Assembly: GCA_905221605.1 (NCBI GenBank)
Contig: CAJNDS010002102.1
Span: 38,501 to 102,500 of the forward strand
Length of the DNA stretch: 64,000 nucleotides
Reading direction: 5' to 3'
From: Symbiodinium natans
Taxonomy: Eukaryota > Sar > Dinophyceae > Suessiales > Symbiodiniaceae
The notes beneath the pieces are model-generated. The model saw only the letters and a program-made list of their open reading frames with translations, searched no databases and was not told the DNA's origin. Every line of letters starts with the position of its first letter. Within the stretch, counting starts at the first letter, position 1. Both the position numbers and the translations under genes were made by a program. This document shows positions 25,509 through 38,497 of the stretch, one piece after another.

Positions 25509-26949
25509 ACTCAGCGCTCTATGGCCTGTGGGGTTTCGGGCACTCCTACGCAACCAGGCCAGCCTCAGGGTGCATAGGCTTGTGGGCCAATTCGAGCCCA
25601 TGAACCCCGGTTCCTCTTTGTTGCAAGGTCCTAGGGTTTAACAGGTTTAGGGTTTAAGGGCTTAGGGCTTAGGGTTTAGGGTTTAGGGTCCTAAACCCTG
25701 CTTCCGCGACGCAGTTTCCAGTGGACCTCGAATATTCCTGGCATCAGTGGTACGGCGCCCGCACGTGCGGAACGTCGGTTCACGTTGTGTGAGTCAAACA
25801 CGATTTGCAAAGTGGGCGCGCGAGTCGCAAACGGATCCGGTACGTCATCCGAAGCGGCGAATTTTAGGTAAACGGCTACAGTATACGGTTTCCGAAACAA
25901 GTGGCTACCCAAGTTTCAGATAGGCAGCTCCAATTAACGACGCTGCCCCGGTGCATTTGGGGCTTACGAAAGTGAGAAACCTTGCGATCTGATTGAATGT
26001 TTTTCGGCAAGGGCTTGTGCACTAGTACGTATATATGTGATATATGTAGGAAGTATGTAAACACATTGTGTGTGGATTTGGACTTCATCTGGTTACCACA
26101 GACCTGAGAATCAAGGTCCAGGACCTGTCCAGTAAACCATTTGTGCTCTTGGTTCCCCTCCTGTGCGGTTTAGGGTTTGTATACGCAGAGCTCTAACCCT
26201 AAACCCTAAACCCTAAACCCTAGACCAAAAACCCTAAACCCTAAACCCTGAACCCTAAACCTATAGGAGTGTCTGGGCTTCGGCTGTCATAAGCGCACCC
26301 ACTTAGTCTAGGGAAACTTATAGGGTTGGGGGTTTACGGTTTAGGGCCCTGGTTCAGTCATCACTGTGGGACTAATGTACCGTTTAGAGCTTAGGGTGTA
26401 TAGGGTTGAGAGCAGGTCGTAGCCAACAGCCATGCTTCATGAGCGTACCTGTTTCTCTGCTGGGTATTCTTGTTTTACAAATGAGCAGGGTTTAGGGTTT
26501 CGGGCTTAGGGCTTACGGTTTCGGGCTGAGGATTTAGGAAACGCAAGCCTAAAGCTTAAGCCTGAAAAACCCTAAACCAGTCACTCTTCCTCGCGGCGGT
26601 CAAAAACGAACATTGGATCACATGCAACTCGCTCCACTAAAACCCTTGAGTTTCGAAGCCCTAAGTTTGGGGCTTGGAGGCTCTTGCGAAGAAGTCTGGT
26701 CAAGCCCCTATAAACCCTAAACCCTTAACCCTTACCCTAAACTCCGAAGCCACATGTCAGTGACCACCCGAAGCCCTACAACAATGGAATCGCAAGAGCC
26801 CCAAGCCGCAAGCCCCCAAGAATAAATCCGATTTTAAGCCTAAACCCTAAACCCTAAACCCTCAACCCTCAACCCTCAACCCTCAACCCCTCTCCGTTTT
26901 CTTGAACACTCCCTCGGAGGGGGGCCTCGGAGAACCTGGGCACCACCAG

Positions 26950-27000
26950 TTTAGGGTCTAGGGTTTAGGGTTTAGGGTTTAGGGTTTAGGGTTTAGGGCC
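26950..27000. repeat. TTTAGGG array
   Basis: About seven units. Confidence 0.9.
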
Positions 27001-27599
27001 ACCAGTTAGGGTTTAGGGCTTTGGGGTGTGGAGTGTTGGCGTTGGGGTTCAGGCTGTAGGGTTCACAGGGCTTATGGGGCTTATAGAATTTGTAGGATTT
27101 GTAGGGTTTATGGGGCTTATGGGGTTATACTCTCCTAAGCTACGCCCTAAAACCCTAAACCCTAAAACCTAAACCCCATCAAGCGAACGCCCGGAGCACC
27201 CTCCATGCCCTCCACAGCAGCCCTGCATAAATCTGCATAACCCTAAACCCTAAACTCTAAACCCTAAACCCTAGACCCTAAACCCTAAACACCAAACCCT
27301 AAACCCAAAACCCTAAGCCAAGCAATCTGCAGGACTGAGGGCCTCGAGGCATATTGTCAGGGGTTTACATTTACAGCCCGGGGTTCAGGGGTTAGGATCA
27401 TTTTGGGGTTGAGGGCTACCTCGTGTTCGTAACCCTAAACCTTAAACCCTCAATCCTAAACCCTAAACCCTAAAACCCTAAACCCTCAGTTCTAGTAGTC
27501 AGGTCCCCCGGCAAGCTTCAATATAGTATCCTCAGACTCAGTTCAGATTGAAGGGCGCAAGCGAACAAAAGCACTGGGCGCCTAAACCTGGGCAACAGG

Positions 27600-27662
27600 G
27601 TTTTGGTGTAGGGTTTAGGGTTTAGGGTTTAGGGTTTAGGGTTTAGGGTTTAGGGTTTACGG
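27600..27662. repeat. TTTAGGG array
   Basis: About eight units. Confidence 0.9.
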
Positions 27663-28046
27663 TGTCTGGTCTAGGGTTTCGGGCATCTAGGGGGGTGAGG
27701 TGAGCAAGTAAACGACTTATACCTTCTGGCAAAGAGAGCCATGCTTGTTTTCAAGCTTCTTATGTAGGAACCTCACTTGGACACCCTGTTTGACTTAGCA
27801 AGTCTACTTAGTATCCCCAGAAACCCGATAACAATCTCCACAACTTAACTTACTAACCCTACATACTAAGTCAAGAGGGCTTCCAAGCACGGCGAAAAAT
27901 GGAATAAGGGCCCACTGTGCTTTGTGCATCCAAGCCTTTCACGCATCCCCCCACGTTGATGGCTAACCTGGATGCTATGCTTCGGCAGAGAGGCGGGAGA
28001 ACCCCAAAATCCCAGCAGACTCGAGTGCCAGTGGAGCCCTAAACCC

Positions 28047-28156
28047 TACAGGGTGGGGCCCCCTAGTTAAGGGCCCTAAATTGGGTTATAAGGACCCTAA
28101 GTTAGGTTATAAGTCCCTTAACTACAGTTAGCATAGTAAGGGGGCCCCACCCTGTA
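28047..28156. mobile_element. Short TIR element, family C
   Basis: Ends TACAGGGTGGGGCCCCCT and AGGGGGCCCCACCCTGTA are exact complements. The interior has GGGTTATAAGGACCCTAAGT. Inserted within CCCTAAA-type sequence. A close relative lies at 45294-45410. Confidence 0.75.
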
Positions 28157-28449
28157 AGCCCTAAACTAAACTCTCAGAAGCCCGGGGAGCGGGCTTGATA
28201 GCCACCCACCTGTCCGTTCTTTGGAGGTTTATAGGGTTTAGGGTTTAAGGCAGGTGCCCCTTGATAAGGGCCTACGGTAAGTGTACATTCAAGGGGGGCT
28301 ATGAGGGTAACGACCTTGCAGGGTACTGTGGGTAGGGCGAAGGGTTTAGGGCTTTAGGGCTTTGTAGGCTTCCATGCAAGTAACAGGTCAAGTTTGGGGG
28401 ATTCCGTCCTTCTATCAGGTCCAAGGGGAGGGGGATTCTCTAAATAGTC

Positions 28450-28571
28450 TCAGGGTAGTTGCATGGTCTCTTAATCTGACACCTTACAAAGGGGACCCCT
28501 TACATACCAAGGGCACGCACTTCAGAACCCTTTGAGAAAAAGGCATCAAGGACCCATGTAACTACCCCTAG
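28450..28571. mobile_element. Short TIR element, family G
   Basis: Left AGGGTAGTTGCATGGTCTCT and right AAGGACCCATGTAACTACCC are imperfect inverted repeats. Related partial copies lie at 43569-43640 and, inverted, at 46401-46461. Confidence 0.55.
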
Positions 28572-29230
28572 ACATGAACCCTGAAGCCTAAGCCTATAAC
28601 ACCCCAAACCCTAAAGCCCTAAACCCTCAACCCCAAACCCCAAACCCCTCACTCCAAAGTGGTGCAGCTAGCAGAGGACATCTGTGCGCGAGCGGACAAC
28701 TTCTGGGGGTGGCAGATGTGAAAATGCTTGCAGGTGACGTGAAGGAAGCCTCGCCCTAGTACTGCGGTGCAGGGAATGGCTGGCCTCACGTGTAGGGCCC
28801 CTGCTAGACGGCATCACCGCTTGTGCCCACAAGCTGTCCTTCTGGACTGATAACCAACCAACCAACCAACCTATATTAGGCGCATTATAGCCGGATCCCC
28901 AACAGGCTGCCGAGCCAGGTCGCGATCTTGGCACCGCTCTCACCTATAGCCGTTCGATCCTCGAAACGGGCGCTTCTGTATAGGGCTTAGGGTTTAGGGT
29001 TTAGGGCTTCCAACTTGTCGCGGGTCTGTCCCCTCAACGCTAAACCCTAAACCCTAAACCCTCAACCCTAAACCCCAAACCCTCAACCCTCGTGGATTTC
29101 CCCTCCACGATGGGAAACGGCTCCGGCTCTGGTGGCGACGTCCGGACAACAAGCTGTTCCAAAAGATCGAGATCGCCAACCTTTACAAGGGTGCACGTAC
29201 CTGTATCGGGTTTAGGGTTTAAGGTTTAGG

Positions 29231-29282
29231 GCTGAGGGTTTAGGGTTTAGGGTTTAGGGTTTAGGGTTTAGGGTTTAGGGCC
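29231..29282. repeat. TTTAGGG array
   Basis: About seven units in a row after scattered variants. Confidence 0.9.
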
Positions 29283-29955
29283 TGGGTTTTCAGGGAACTC
29301 ACTTGGACCTTGAAGGGGTTGCTATACAGTGGCTTGATGGCCTGAAGGACATACCAGAAAGGCACATGGACCCTTAGGGTAGCAACCTGCGCCGGTTCCT
29401 TTTTAAACACTTCCTTTTCAAAAAGTCTGCAAGAATGACCCCTACAGAGAAGCCTACACCCTGAACGCTAAACTCTAAAGCCCTAAACCCCTAAACCCTA
29501 TACCCCAAATTTAGGGCTTCGAGTTCGGTGGTATACTGCGGATGTCCGAGGATCCCAGATTCCCCTGTCTACGCACCGGAGCTGCCTAAACCTAAGGACT
29601 CGCCACAGAAAGCCGAAGCCCAAAGCCCAGACCCCGAATCGAATGCCTTGCTCGGAGTTCATGGGTACTTATTTAACCCCAATTCTAAGTTTTGTTTGTA
29701 TCATTTCAGGCAGAGTTTAAGGGAGATTCATTGCACCCTAAACCCTAAACCCTGAACCCCTAAAGCCTAAACCCCAAACCTTCAAACCCTAACCCTGCAT
29801 CCTCAACCCTAAACCCTAAACCCTAAACCCTAAACCCTTTTGGGGTTTAGGGTGTTTGTAGGGTTTAGGGCACAAAGCCCGACCTGGTGAGGCTGCAACT
29901 CGACGAGCGGAATGTGGGGGCTGCCTGATGCCTCTGGATCCGAGCTGCTTCTGGA

Positions 29956-30055
29956 CTAGGGTTTAGGGTTTAGGGTTTAGGGTTTAGGGTTTGAGGTTTG
30001 GGGTTTGGGGTTTGGGGTTTGGGGTTTGGGGTTTGGGGTTTAGGGTTTAGGGTTT
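29956..30055. repeat. TTTAGGG array with an internal TTTGGGG block
   Basis: About four TTTAGGG units, about seven TTTGGGG units, then TTTAGGG again. Similar TTTGGGG blocks occur at 38,648-38,680, 46,696-46,722, 43,525-43,562 and 53,980-54,010. Confidence 0.9.
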
Positions 30056-32339
30056 AATTAGGGTTCAAGGTTCAGGGTTTGGGCCCTGAATTGGGGAAGA
30101 GTTATGAATGCGTGAGGAAGAACTGAAGCCAGGGTTTCGGGCTTTTAGTTTAGCATCAGTGTGTCGTTGGAACGACTGCCGAGGCCCAAGTTGGTACAAC
30201 GAGGCCAAGAGAAGCCGTGGAGGGCGCGCCCGATGCAAGTGATGAGAAGAAGTCGCGCGACCCCCAACCCTGAACCCGAAACCCTACTGGAAGGTTCCTG
30301 GGAAGCTACAAGTACGGTCATGAGCTGTTACCCCAAACAGCAGCTTATCACCAGCAGCAGAGAGTTTCCCGACTTGTAACTACAGTCATGGCCGCCCTTG
30401 TGAGGCTTCCCTGGTATACCAAAGCTTAAACAAAGGCCCAAACTTGCACCGGGCATAAACATTAGCATGATTCCAGCTAAATCATGTACACTTTTGAAAG
30501 GGGAAAACATTCTGAACCCTAACCCCCAAACACGACATCCACCCCCCCCCCCCCCCCCCCCCAATTCTGAAAGAACCCCTAAACCCACAACTTGTGTCAG
30601 GGACCCCCAAACAGTTTGAGTTGAGGGCTTTGGTTTTATGGCGTTGGGTTGGGCCTCAGCGTATGAACCCTAAAACTAAACCTAAACCCTAAAAAACCCT
30701 AAACCCTAAACCCTGAACCCTGAACCCTGAACCCTGACCCTGAAAACCCTGAACCCTGAACTGAACCTGAACCCGAAGCAGACTGAATATTCCCTGAAGC
30801 GGGGCACCGTCCAGGTCAGCAGCAAGCAAAGGCAGGGGCGCATGCTGGCAACCTGGGTCAAGGGTCTGGGTTCAGGGTTTGGCTTTGGGTTTAGGGTTTA
30901 GGGTTTGGGGTTTTGGGTTTAGGATGTAGAAACCCCAAGACCCATTGCGGGGTTTAGGGAAACACTACAGCAAACAGGGTTTGGGGGGGGGGGGGGGAAG
31001 GGGGGGGAAGGATTGGGTTTGGGGTTCAGGGTTTTGGGCTGTTGGGCATTGGGTTCAGGGCTAGGAGCCCTAAACACAAGGGTTGAGGGTCTGGAGGGCG
31101 TGGGCTTGAGGCGTTAGCTGAGGCAAGGCAGGTTTGCAACGTTCCTTGCTTCAGGTGTTAGGGTTTTGGGTTGAGGGTGCTACTGGGAGGTTCACGGGCA
31201 GTTGTAACTGGAGTTCAGAGTACGGCGGCCGTAGTTGTAAATTGGTTGTACGCATTCCTTGTGGTACTTCTGTGCCTCCTCAGACCAACCCATGAACCTT
31301 CAGGTAACACCTCTCAACCCCTCATCTCTAAGTACCCTAAGCCCTAAACCCTAAACCCTAAACCAACCCTGGCCCTGTAAAACGACCCTTGAACCTTCAA
31401 CCACAGGTCTAGGCTTCGTCAGGGTTGGGGGCTGTTATGTTTGGGAGTTACGGTTCACATGTCGGAGGTATCTTAGGGTCTAGGGTCTAGGGTTTAGGGT
31501 CCAGGCCCTAAACCCTAAACCCGAAGTCCTAAACCCTTAACCCTCAAACTCCAAACCCCAAACCCCAAACCCCAAACCCTAACCCTAAACCCTGGGGTCT
31601 AGGGTGTAGGGCGGTTTCTGCATGGTGGTTTTGCCGAGCTGGCCTCCGCGGCACCGTCCGGGGCACGCCATGGGAAGAAGGGGTTTCCGATAATTGGGTG
31701 GTACCCCCTTTTACCCCAGCAAGGGTTGCGGGTTTAGGGTTTTGGGTTTAGGGCATAAGGTTTAGCATCCCCTTAAAAGGACCCCCAAGAAGGGTGCCCC
31801 TATTTTCGGGAACCCCCCCCCCCAGTCAGTGGAAGGTTCTATGAGGCTTGTGGCTTGTGTTCAGGCATACCCTAAACCCTAAACCCTAAACCCTAAACCC
31901 TAAACCCTCGATGGCGAGGCTCGAGTTGAGGCTTAGGGCTTGGGGTGTTCAGGGCATCAGCAGCTTGGGCCTCCAAGGCTTGTTTCGGTCTTTTTGTAGC
32001 CCCCCAGGCTGCAAACCCTAAACCCTAAACCCTAAACCCTAAACCCTAAACCCTAAACCCTAAACATGTTGAGGGTGTTCAGCTTTAGGGTTTCAGGCTT
32101 TAAGGTCGTAGGGTTCAGGGTTTAGGGCTTCAAGGTTGCAGGGCTTAGGTTGTTTGTTAGCCTTGAGCCCGCAACTCGAGCGGACGCGGCGCTACAGCCG
32201 AAAGCTGATCTTGAAATCCCCCCCTTAGGGTTTAGGGTTTGGGGTTTGGGGTTTAGGGTTTAGGACCCTACACCCTAGCCCTGAAAACCACCGTCAACTC
32301 TATAACCCTACACCATAAACCTTAACTTTTCAACTCAGT

Positions 32340-32634
32340 CCAGGCCTGGGCTGCCTCCCCCACAGTGGGGGGGCTGGCGCTGAAGTCCCTCCACCTCGAT
32401 GGCGCAAGTCCCAGGTCGTTCTCCCAGAGCTCGCAGGCAATTGGATTTAGGGTTCAGGGTTCAGGGTTCAGGGTTCAGGGTTTAGGGTTTAGGGTTTAGG
32501 GTTTAGGGTGGGAGAAAGGTGTCAGATGGTCCTCCACAATGGGGCCAGAGCTGCTCTTCGCGCGCGACGAAGCCTTCGAGCCTCTTCTGCATCCTAACCT
32601 TCACAACATCTGCGCCATATTGCAGCAAACCCTA
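32340..32634. repeat. Segmental duplication, copy 1
   Basis: Two parts (about 32340-32440 and 32509-32634) separated by TTCAGGG/TTTAGGG repeats. Both recur in the same order at 54497-54602 and 55280-55400. Shared words include CATCCTAACCTTCACA and GCCAGAGCTGCTCT. Confidence 0.75.
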
Positions 32635-32950
32635 AACCCTGAACCCAAAATCCTAAACCCGAAGCCCTCCCTCCCTCATTAGAGACAAAAGCTTCTAGGG
32701 TTGATAGGATTTGGGTTTTTAGGGATATGATGGTCATTAAGGAATATTAGGGTTTATAGGGTCATTAGGGTTGCGAGGGTTATTAGGATTTTGTAGGAGC
32801 TCTTAGGGTTTGGGGTTTAGGGCTACCCCGAGATATCTATTTGCACTTTCCAGATCGTTCGTAGGGGCGAAGGCGGAAGCCTTTAAGACCCAAACCTACG
32901 ACCCAAACCCTAACCCCTAACCCCTAACCCCTGACCCCTATAGGGTTTAT

Positions 32951-33025
32951 AAACCCTAAACCCTAAACCCTAAACCCTAAACCCTAAACCCTAAACCCTA
33001 AACCCTAAACCCTAAACCCTAAACC
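32951..33025. repeat. CCCTAAA array
   Basis: About ten units, preceded by the palindrome GGGTTTATAAACCC. Confidence 0.9.
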
Positions 33026-33189
33026 GGCTCCTTTTGCGGACTCCCGAGAGCCGAATGGATGCAGGGCTGGCCGTGGACAACTCGGAAGTCTGATGGTTCA
33101 CTTAAGGCTTTGATCCTGGAGGGTTTAGGGTTTAGGGTTTAGGGTTTAGGGCATGAGGCGGTTGAGGGTAATGAGACTCTTCACTCATA

Positions 33190-33630
33190 GCACCGTGGTC
33201 CACTCCACAGGAGCACTGTAGCTTCTCCTCCATGGCACGGATACTCCCCGCGCACGGCGATCTTTCACCGTGTGGGAGCTAGGCAGTCTTACCGCCGCGG
33301 CATCAACATACAATCTACATGTGAGTCTGTTAGAGTTATGGTTCCTCCCTGCGCTCCGCGGTCTTCACCGCTGGCAGCTGGGTGGTCGGTAGTTTTACCG
33401 CCGCAGCATCAGCATACTATCCATTTTTACGAATCTGTTAACTCGTTACTCCCTGTGCTCCGCACTATTCACCACGGCAGTCCGTGGGAGCTAGGTAGTG
33501 TTACCGCCGCGGCATGAACATGCTATCTAAAACACCGCAGCCCCTACGTTTGAATCCCTTGGATGTAGGGTTACCTGGCTCCGCGGGTAGCACCGCAGGG
33601 AGCTCGTTCGTTTTACCGCCGCGCGTGGCA
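33190..33630. repeat. Decaying tandem repeat with a unit of about 106 bp
   Basis: The word TTACCGCCGC recurs near 33289, 33395, 33501 and 33612 (spacing 106, 106, 111). Around it GGGAGCTAGG, GCATCAACATACxATCTA and TTCACCG recur in register. Just under four units, GC-rich, not telomeric. Confidence 0.8.
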
Positions 33631-34349
33631 GTGCCAACGGCGCGGCTCTAACATGAGGCTCGCTACCCTAGACCCCGGAAGCCCTAAACCCTGAACCCTA
33701 TAAACCCTAAACCCTGAACCCTAAACTTACCCTAAACCCTAAACCCTAAACCCTAAACCCTAAACCCTAAACCCTAAACCCGAAACCCTGACCCTAAACC
33801 CCAGAAACCCTGCGCCCTACTTGACTCTACAGTTCCTCCAAGGTTGGCGGACGGCCCGAGGACACCTCACAGGGCCCACCGCGCCCGGAGCTTTAGTGCT
33901 ATAGCCCTGCGGCACCACCGCCGCGAGCTGAATTATATTAGGATTTTAGCTAGGGTTTAGGGTTTAGGGTTTAGGGTTAAGGGCTTAGGATTTAGGGTTA
34001 AGGCTTAAGGCTTAAGGGTTTTGGGTTTAGGGCTTAGGGCTTCGGGTTTAGGGTTTAGGCCCCGACACGAGACTCTGCGAACTGCTTGCGCCACCTTGAT
34101 TACTTGGGTACCTAAAACCCTATACACTTCTACCTACGGAGGAACCTTCAAGCAGAGTCTTTCGGGGTTGGGGGTAGGTTGGGGACTTTTTGGGGGCGGC
34201 TACAGGTGAGAAACCCTAAACCCTAAACCAGGTGAGATTGCAGGTCGCTCTGTAGGTTTCAGTCCGAGTTGCCCAAATCAGCCCCATAGGACGGAAATCT
34301 CGGCAAGGGGGGCGGCTGGCTTCCAAAGATGCTCGACCCTTAGTGCAGA

Positions 34350-34407
34350 TTAACCCTAAACCCTAAACCCTAAACCCTAAACCCTAAACCCTAAACCCTA
34401 AACCCAA
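34350..34407. repeat. CCCTAAA array
   Basis: About eight units. Confidence 0.9.
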
Positions 34408-35214
34408 TTTCGGGTTTAGGGTTTTGGGGTTTTGGAGTTTAGGGCATTCAGCAGCTACACATGCCGAGAAGTCTCTCCGTAGGGAGAAGGGTAAAGAGGC
34501 CATCTGTACATGTGTCTTTAGGCCGAAAATCGATCAGAGAGATGCAAGCGTTGAGCCTGGCCCTCCTTTGTAACTCCGCGTATCCGACATAAAGCACGGC
34601 CCTGATTTCCGCAGTATAGGAGGAGTTTGAAGATACCTTCTAGGGAATGCAGGCACTAGGTACCCTATAGGACCCCTGAAGGGGGGTAGATATGATAGGG
34701 GGTAGAGGGTACCCAATTCCCTCATGCCCGGTTAAGAACCAGTAGGTTCAGGGGTGGGATCAATATCTGACATGAACTATACCGACCTTGGATTAAGAAT
34801 CATGGTGCCCAAATATTAAGGGTTTAGGGTTTAGGGTTTAGGGTTTAGGGTTTAGCCAAGTACCCCTAAGTGAAGAGCTGCTGCAAGCTCGCACCTCACC
34901 GGCGTCCACTTTCTTGGGGTTTTCGAGGGCGGAGTTCTGATTAAACTGGGAGTCCAGTCAGCTCCTGCAGATGTCCCTCCCAGAAACCTTAAACCCTAAA
35001 CTCTAAGCCCGACACGTTTCTGAAGAATACAATGGTATCTCTCCCAGAAACCCCTCAACCCTAAACCCTGAACCCTAAACCCTAAACCCTAAACCCTAAA
35101 CCCTAAACCCTCAGAAATGCTTGACTCCGGCAAAGATGTACCGAATTCATTTCGTCTGCCTTGCTGGCGCTCACGCAAGCGATCCAAGCGTGGCCACCTG
35201 AGGAGGGAGAAGAC

Positions 35215-35346
35215 TTTAGGGTTTAGGGTTTAGGGTTTAGGGTTTAGGCTTAGGGTTTAGGGTTTAGGGTTTAGGGTTTAGGGTTTAGGGTTTAGGGTTT
35301 AGGGTTTAGGGTTTAGGGTTTAGGGTTTAGGGTTTAGGGTTTAGGG
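35215..35346. repeat. TTTAGGG array
   Basis: About 18 units with one imperfect unit near 35,248. Confidence 0.95.
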
Positions 35347-35439
35347 GGACAGCTGACCAGCTTTAGGCTTTTTAGGGTCTAGGGCTCAGGGTGTAGGGTT
35401 GGTCGAGTGTATGCCCTGCATCCCTAAATCTCTAAATCC

Positions 35440-35550
35440 CTAGGCTGCCCAGTAACCTAGGCTTAAAAAGGTGCCCTTTTTTGCTTAAAGGGGTTTATAA
35501 GGGAACCGAAACCCCCAAAAAGGGAATAAGGCTACTACTGGGCATCCTAG
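35440..35550. mobile_element. Short TIR element, family A
   Basis: 111 bp, ends CTAGGCTGCCCAGTA and TACTGGGCATCCTAG. Flanks ATCC and ACCC agree at three of four bases. Confidence 0.8.
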
Positions 35551-36849
35551 ACCCTCAAAACCCCGAAACCGCAAAATCCTGCAAACCATAAAGCCCTGCA
35601 ACCCCCACAAGCTCTGTTGAACCCGAGAAGCTTTACTAACCTAAACAAGCCTGCAAGCCGAACCTGATATGTCCTCTCACGACCCCAATAACCCTTGCGA
35701 GACCGATTCAAAACAACTACACCCTTAAACCCTTAAACCGCTAAACCCGTAAACCCTCAAACCCTTAAACCCTTAAACCGTCAAACCCATAAACTCCTAA
35801 CCCTGCACCCTAAACCCTCAACCCTACACCCCAAAAACACAAGCCCAGGGGCATACCTCATTGGGATGCCAAGAGGGCTCGTGCAAAGGGTCTTGGGTTC
35901 AGGGTTTTGGGTTTAGGGTTTAGGGTTGGGGTTGTTTAGGGCTAGGGGTTGTTTAAGGGATTAGCCGCTTTTCGTGTGTAAGGCTTAGTGGGTAGGGTTT
36001 AGGTGTTTCGGAAACTGTACTACTGTTCGGGAGATTTAAAAGATACACCGCAAAGCCCCAGGATTGCATTTGCGACTCGTGATAGAAATCGTAGAGTGAT
36101 CTTTATCCAAGTAGCCACGAGAGCCTAGACAGGTAAGGGTCATCCAATATCTGAAGTAGAGTTCCTATTGCTACTAACCCGGACAGGACACCCAACAGAT
36201 AGACTCACCAATGTATAGAAGAACACTTATATACACTTAATAGCAACATAAAGCCTGCCTCATTTCTCCCTTTCAAATACTTGACATACATCGAACCGGT
36301 CGCGTAGGATGAGCGCTGCCAGGATATGGTGGTTCATGGGGGCGGCCGGGCAGACCAAACCCATTACCTAAATCGCAAAAGACTGGGCTTTGGGGTTGTA
36401 GCAGGGTTGTTTTTTGCTATGGCCTTGCGCGCTGCTGTGTTGCGCGCTTAGGCGCCATCTCAGAAGAAGCACTTCGCACATGTCGGGCAAGCAGGTTGTT
36501 CACAACCTCCGTTGCAGCATCATCTGCGATGAATGTTACAATCTCGGCACAATAGGAGGCCTGCGCGCAGAGCCTTGGCCGTAGTGCATCGCACAAGGTG
36601 GCCTAAATTGGGTCCGCTCGGGACATCGGCATCTCCTGTTGGACGCCAAGAGCCGCACAGCGGCGTGAATTCTGCCTTGCCCCGCTGGGAACTGGGGCCT
36701 GTATGTCACGTTTTGCACCGATGAAATCACCACGTAAATCATGATAACAAGACAGGGTTTAGGGTTTCGGGGTTTACGGTTTGGGGTTCGGGTTTGGGTC
36801 AATTGGGTCTTCATTTGGAATTTTGCTTGTGGGGTGCGGTGGGAGGCGT

Positions 36850-36905
36850 GTGTGTGTGTGTGTGAGAGAGAGAGAGATGTGTGTGTGGTGTGTGTGTGTG
36901 TGTGA
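36850..36905. repeat. GT/GA microsatellite
   Basis: TGTGTG runs separated by a GA run. Confidence 0.9.
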
Positions 36906-38234
36906 AGTATACAGCACTCAGCCCCCAAACGCCACAAATCCTATAGACTGTATTCCCCACATACCAAACCTGCAACGCCAACCCCAAAGCCTAAAACCCA
37001 AAAGTGCTGAACCCTTTGATCCTACGTGTTGCCCTAAACCCTAAACCCTAAACCCTAAACCCTACACCCTAAACCCTAAACCCTAAACCCCAAACCCTAA
37101 ACCCTAAAGCCAAAAACCTTAAACCCTAAACCAGCCTCGTTGGCGCACTGCTCGGCTGTGAGGGGGTCAATCCTGGACGAGGGAGCGTTCCCAATCCCCG
37201 CAGCCAGCTTCTTGTAGACACCCTACCCTGCCCAGAACCCTAAACCCTCAACCCTACACCCTCCCAAGACCATAAACCCTACCCAAACCGAAAAGCGTAC
37301 TCTTTGGGCCCCCTACTACTGGGGAGGACCTGGGATATTGTACAGGTTCCGTTGTGGCTCACGAGGATACTACGCAACTCGGCTTCATCAAGTTCGACTC
37401 CCAACAGGCCACCGCCCATAGCTTGCCACCTTGGGCCACCAAACCCCCAAACAAGCCCCTAAATCCATAAACCCTAAACCGCAAACCCGAAACCCTAAAC
37501 CCTAAACCCTAAGCCCTAAACCCAGATTCGGCGGGCTGCACCCCTTGGAGGCTCAAGCAAGGCCAAGGGCAGGGTCCTCTGCAGCCACAGAGACATCGGA
37601 ACAGCGCGCGCGGCTGCACCTATTGGCTGTCCCATGCAGACTCTATACAGATTAAACCCTAAACCCTAAACCCTAAACCCTGTAATCCCTTCCCCCTAAT
37701 ACTAAAACCCTCCCCCCCCCCCTCCCTAATTCTGAAATTCGCCTGGGCCCGAAAAATATTTAAAATTGGGGGGGGTCTAAATCCTAAAACCTGAATTCCG
37801 AAACCCCTAATGGCTCAACTCAAGGGCGAAGGCCCTGAACCCCTCCCCCCCTAAATCCCAAACAGGTTTATTATTGGGCTGGGTGCCGGCAGGGCCCGGG
37901 AAACATATTATTTAAAATTAGGGGGGGTTTTAGTAATAGGGGGAAGCGATTAAACCCCAAACCCTAAACAAGGTCTGGAGATGTTCAGGGTTTCTGGGTA
38001 CACGCGGGTGGTCAATTTCATCTTCTCAATGGCTCAAAATTGTTAGAGTGGTGGGATCCTAGGCATTTGTGGAATTATGGGGCGAAGAGTGGCGACGCTC
38101 AAAGCAACTGTAGGGCGTGGGGGTGAGTAATGGTTCGCATCAGGGGACCCACCCATCGAACTGGCTGGGTGTACTTATCGTCCGTAAATGAAGCGGATGT
38201 ACAGGATAGCCTGAACTCTCTTTTGAGTATAGCC

Positions 38235-38374
38235 TACTTGGAGGAACGGTTCATGGTACTCATAACCCAATTATAAGCCCCTTAAGTGCCCAAATATGGT
38301 TATAATTTGAGTTATTAAGTACAGTCATAAGTACAGTCATTATTGGGTTAGTAAGTACCATGAACCTCCAAGTA
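38235..38374. mobile_element. Short TIR element, family D
   Basis: About 140 bp between TACTTGGAGG and CCTCCAAGTA; subterminal GGTTCATGGTACT pairs with AGTACCATGAACC. The interior is rich in TTATAA and GTACAGT. Confidence 0.75.
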
Positions 38375-38384
38375 ACCTCTCTAT

Positions 38385-38497
38385 CTAGGCTGCCCAGAAA
38401 CCTGGGCTTAAAAAGGGTGCCCTTTTTTGCTTAAAGGGGTTTACAAAGGAACCTAAACCCCCCAAAAAGGGAATAAGGGCACTACTGGGCATCCTAG
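38385..38497. mobile_element. Short TIR element, family A
   Basis: 113 bp, CTAGGCTGCCCAGAA to CTACTGGGCATCCTAG, flanked by CTAT on both sides. It lies 10 bp from a family D copy. Confidence 0.85.
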
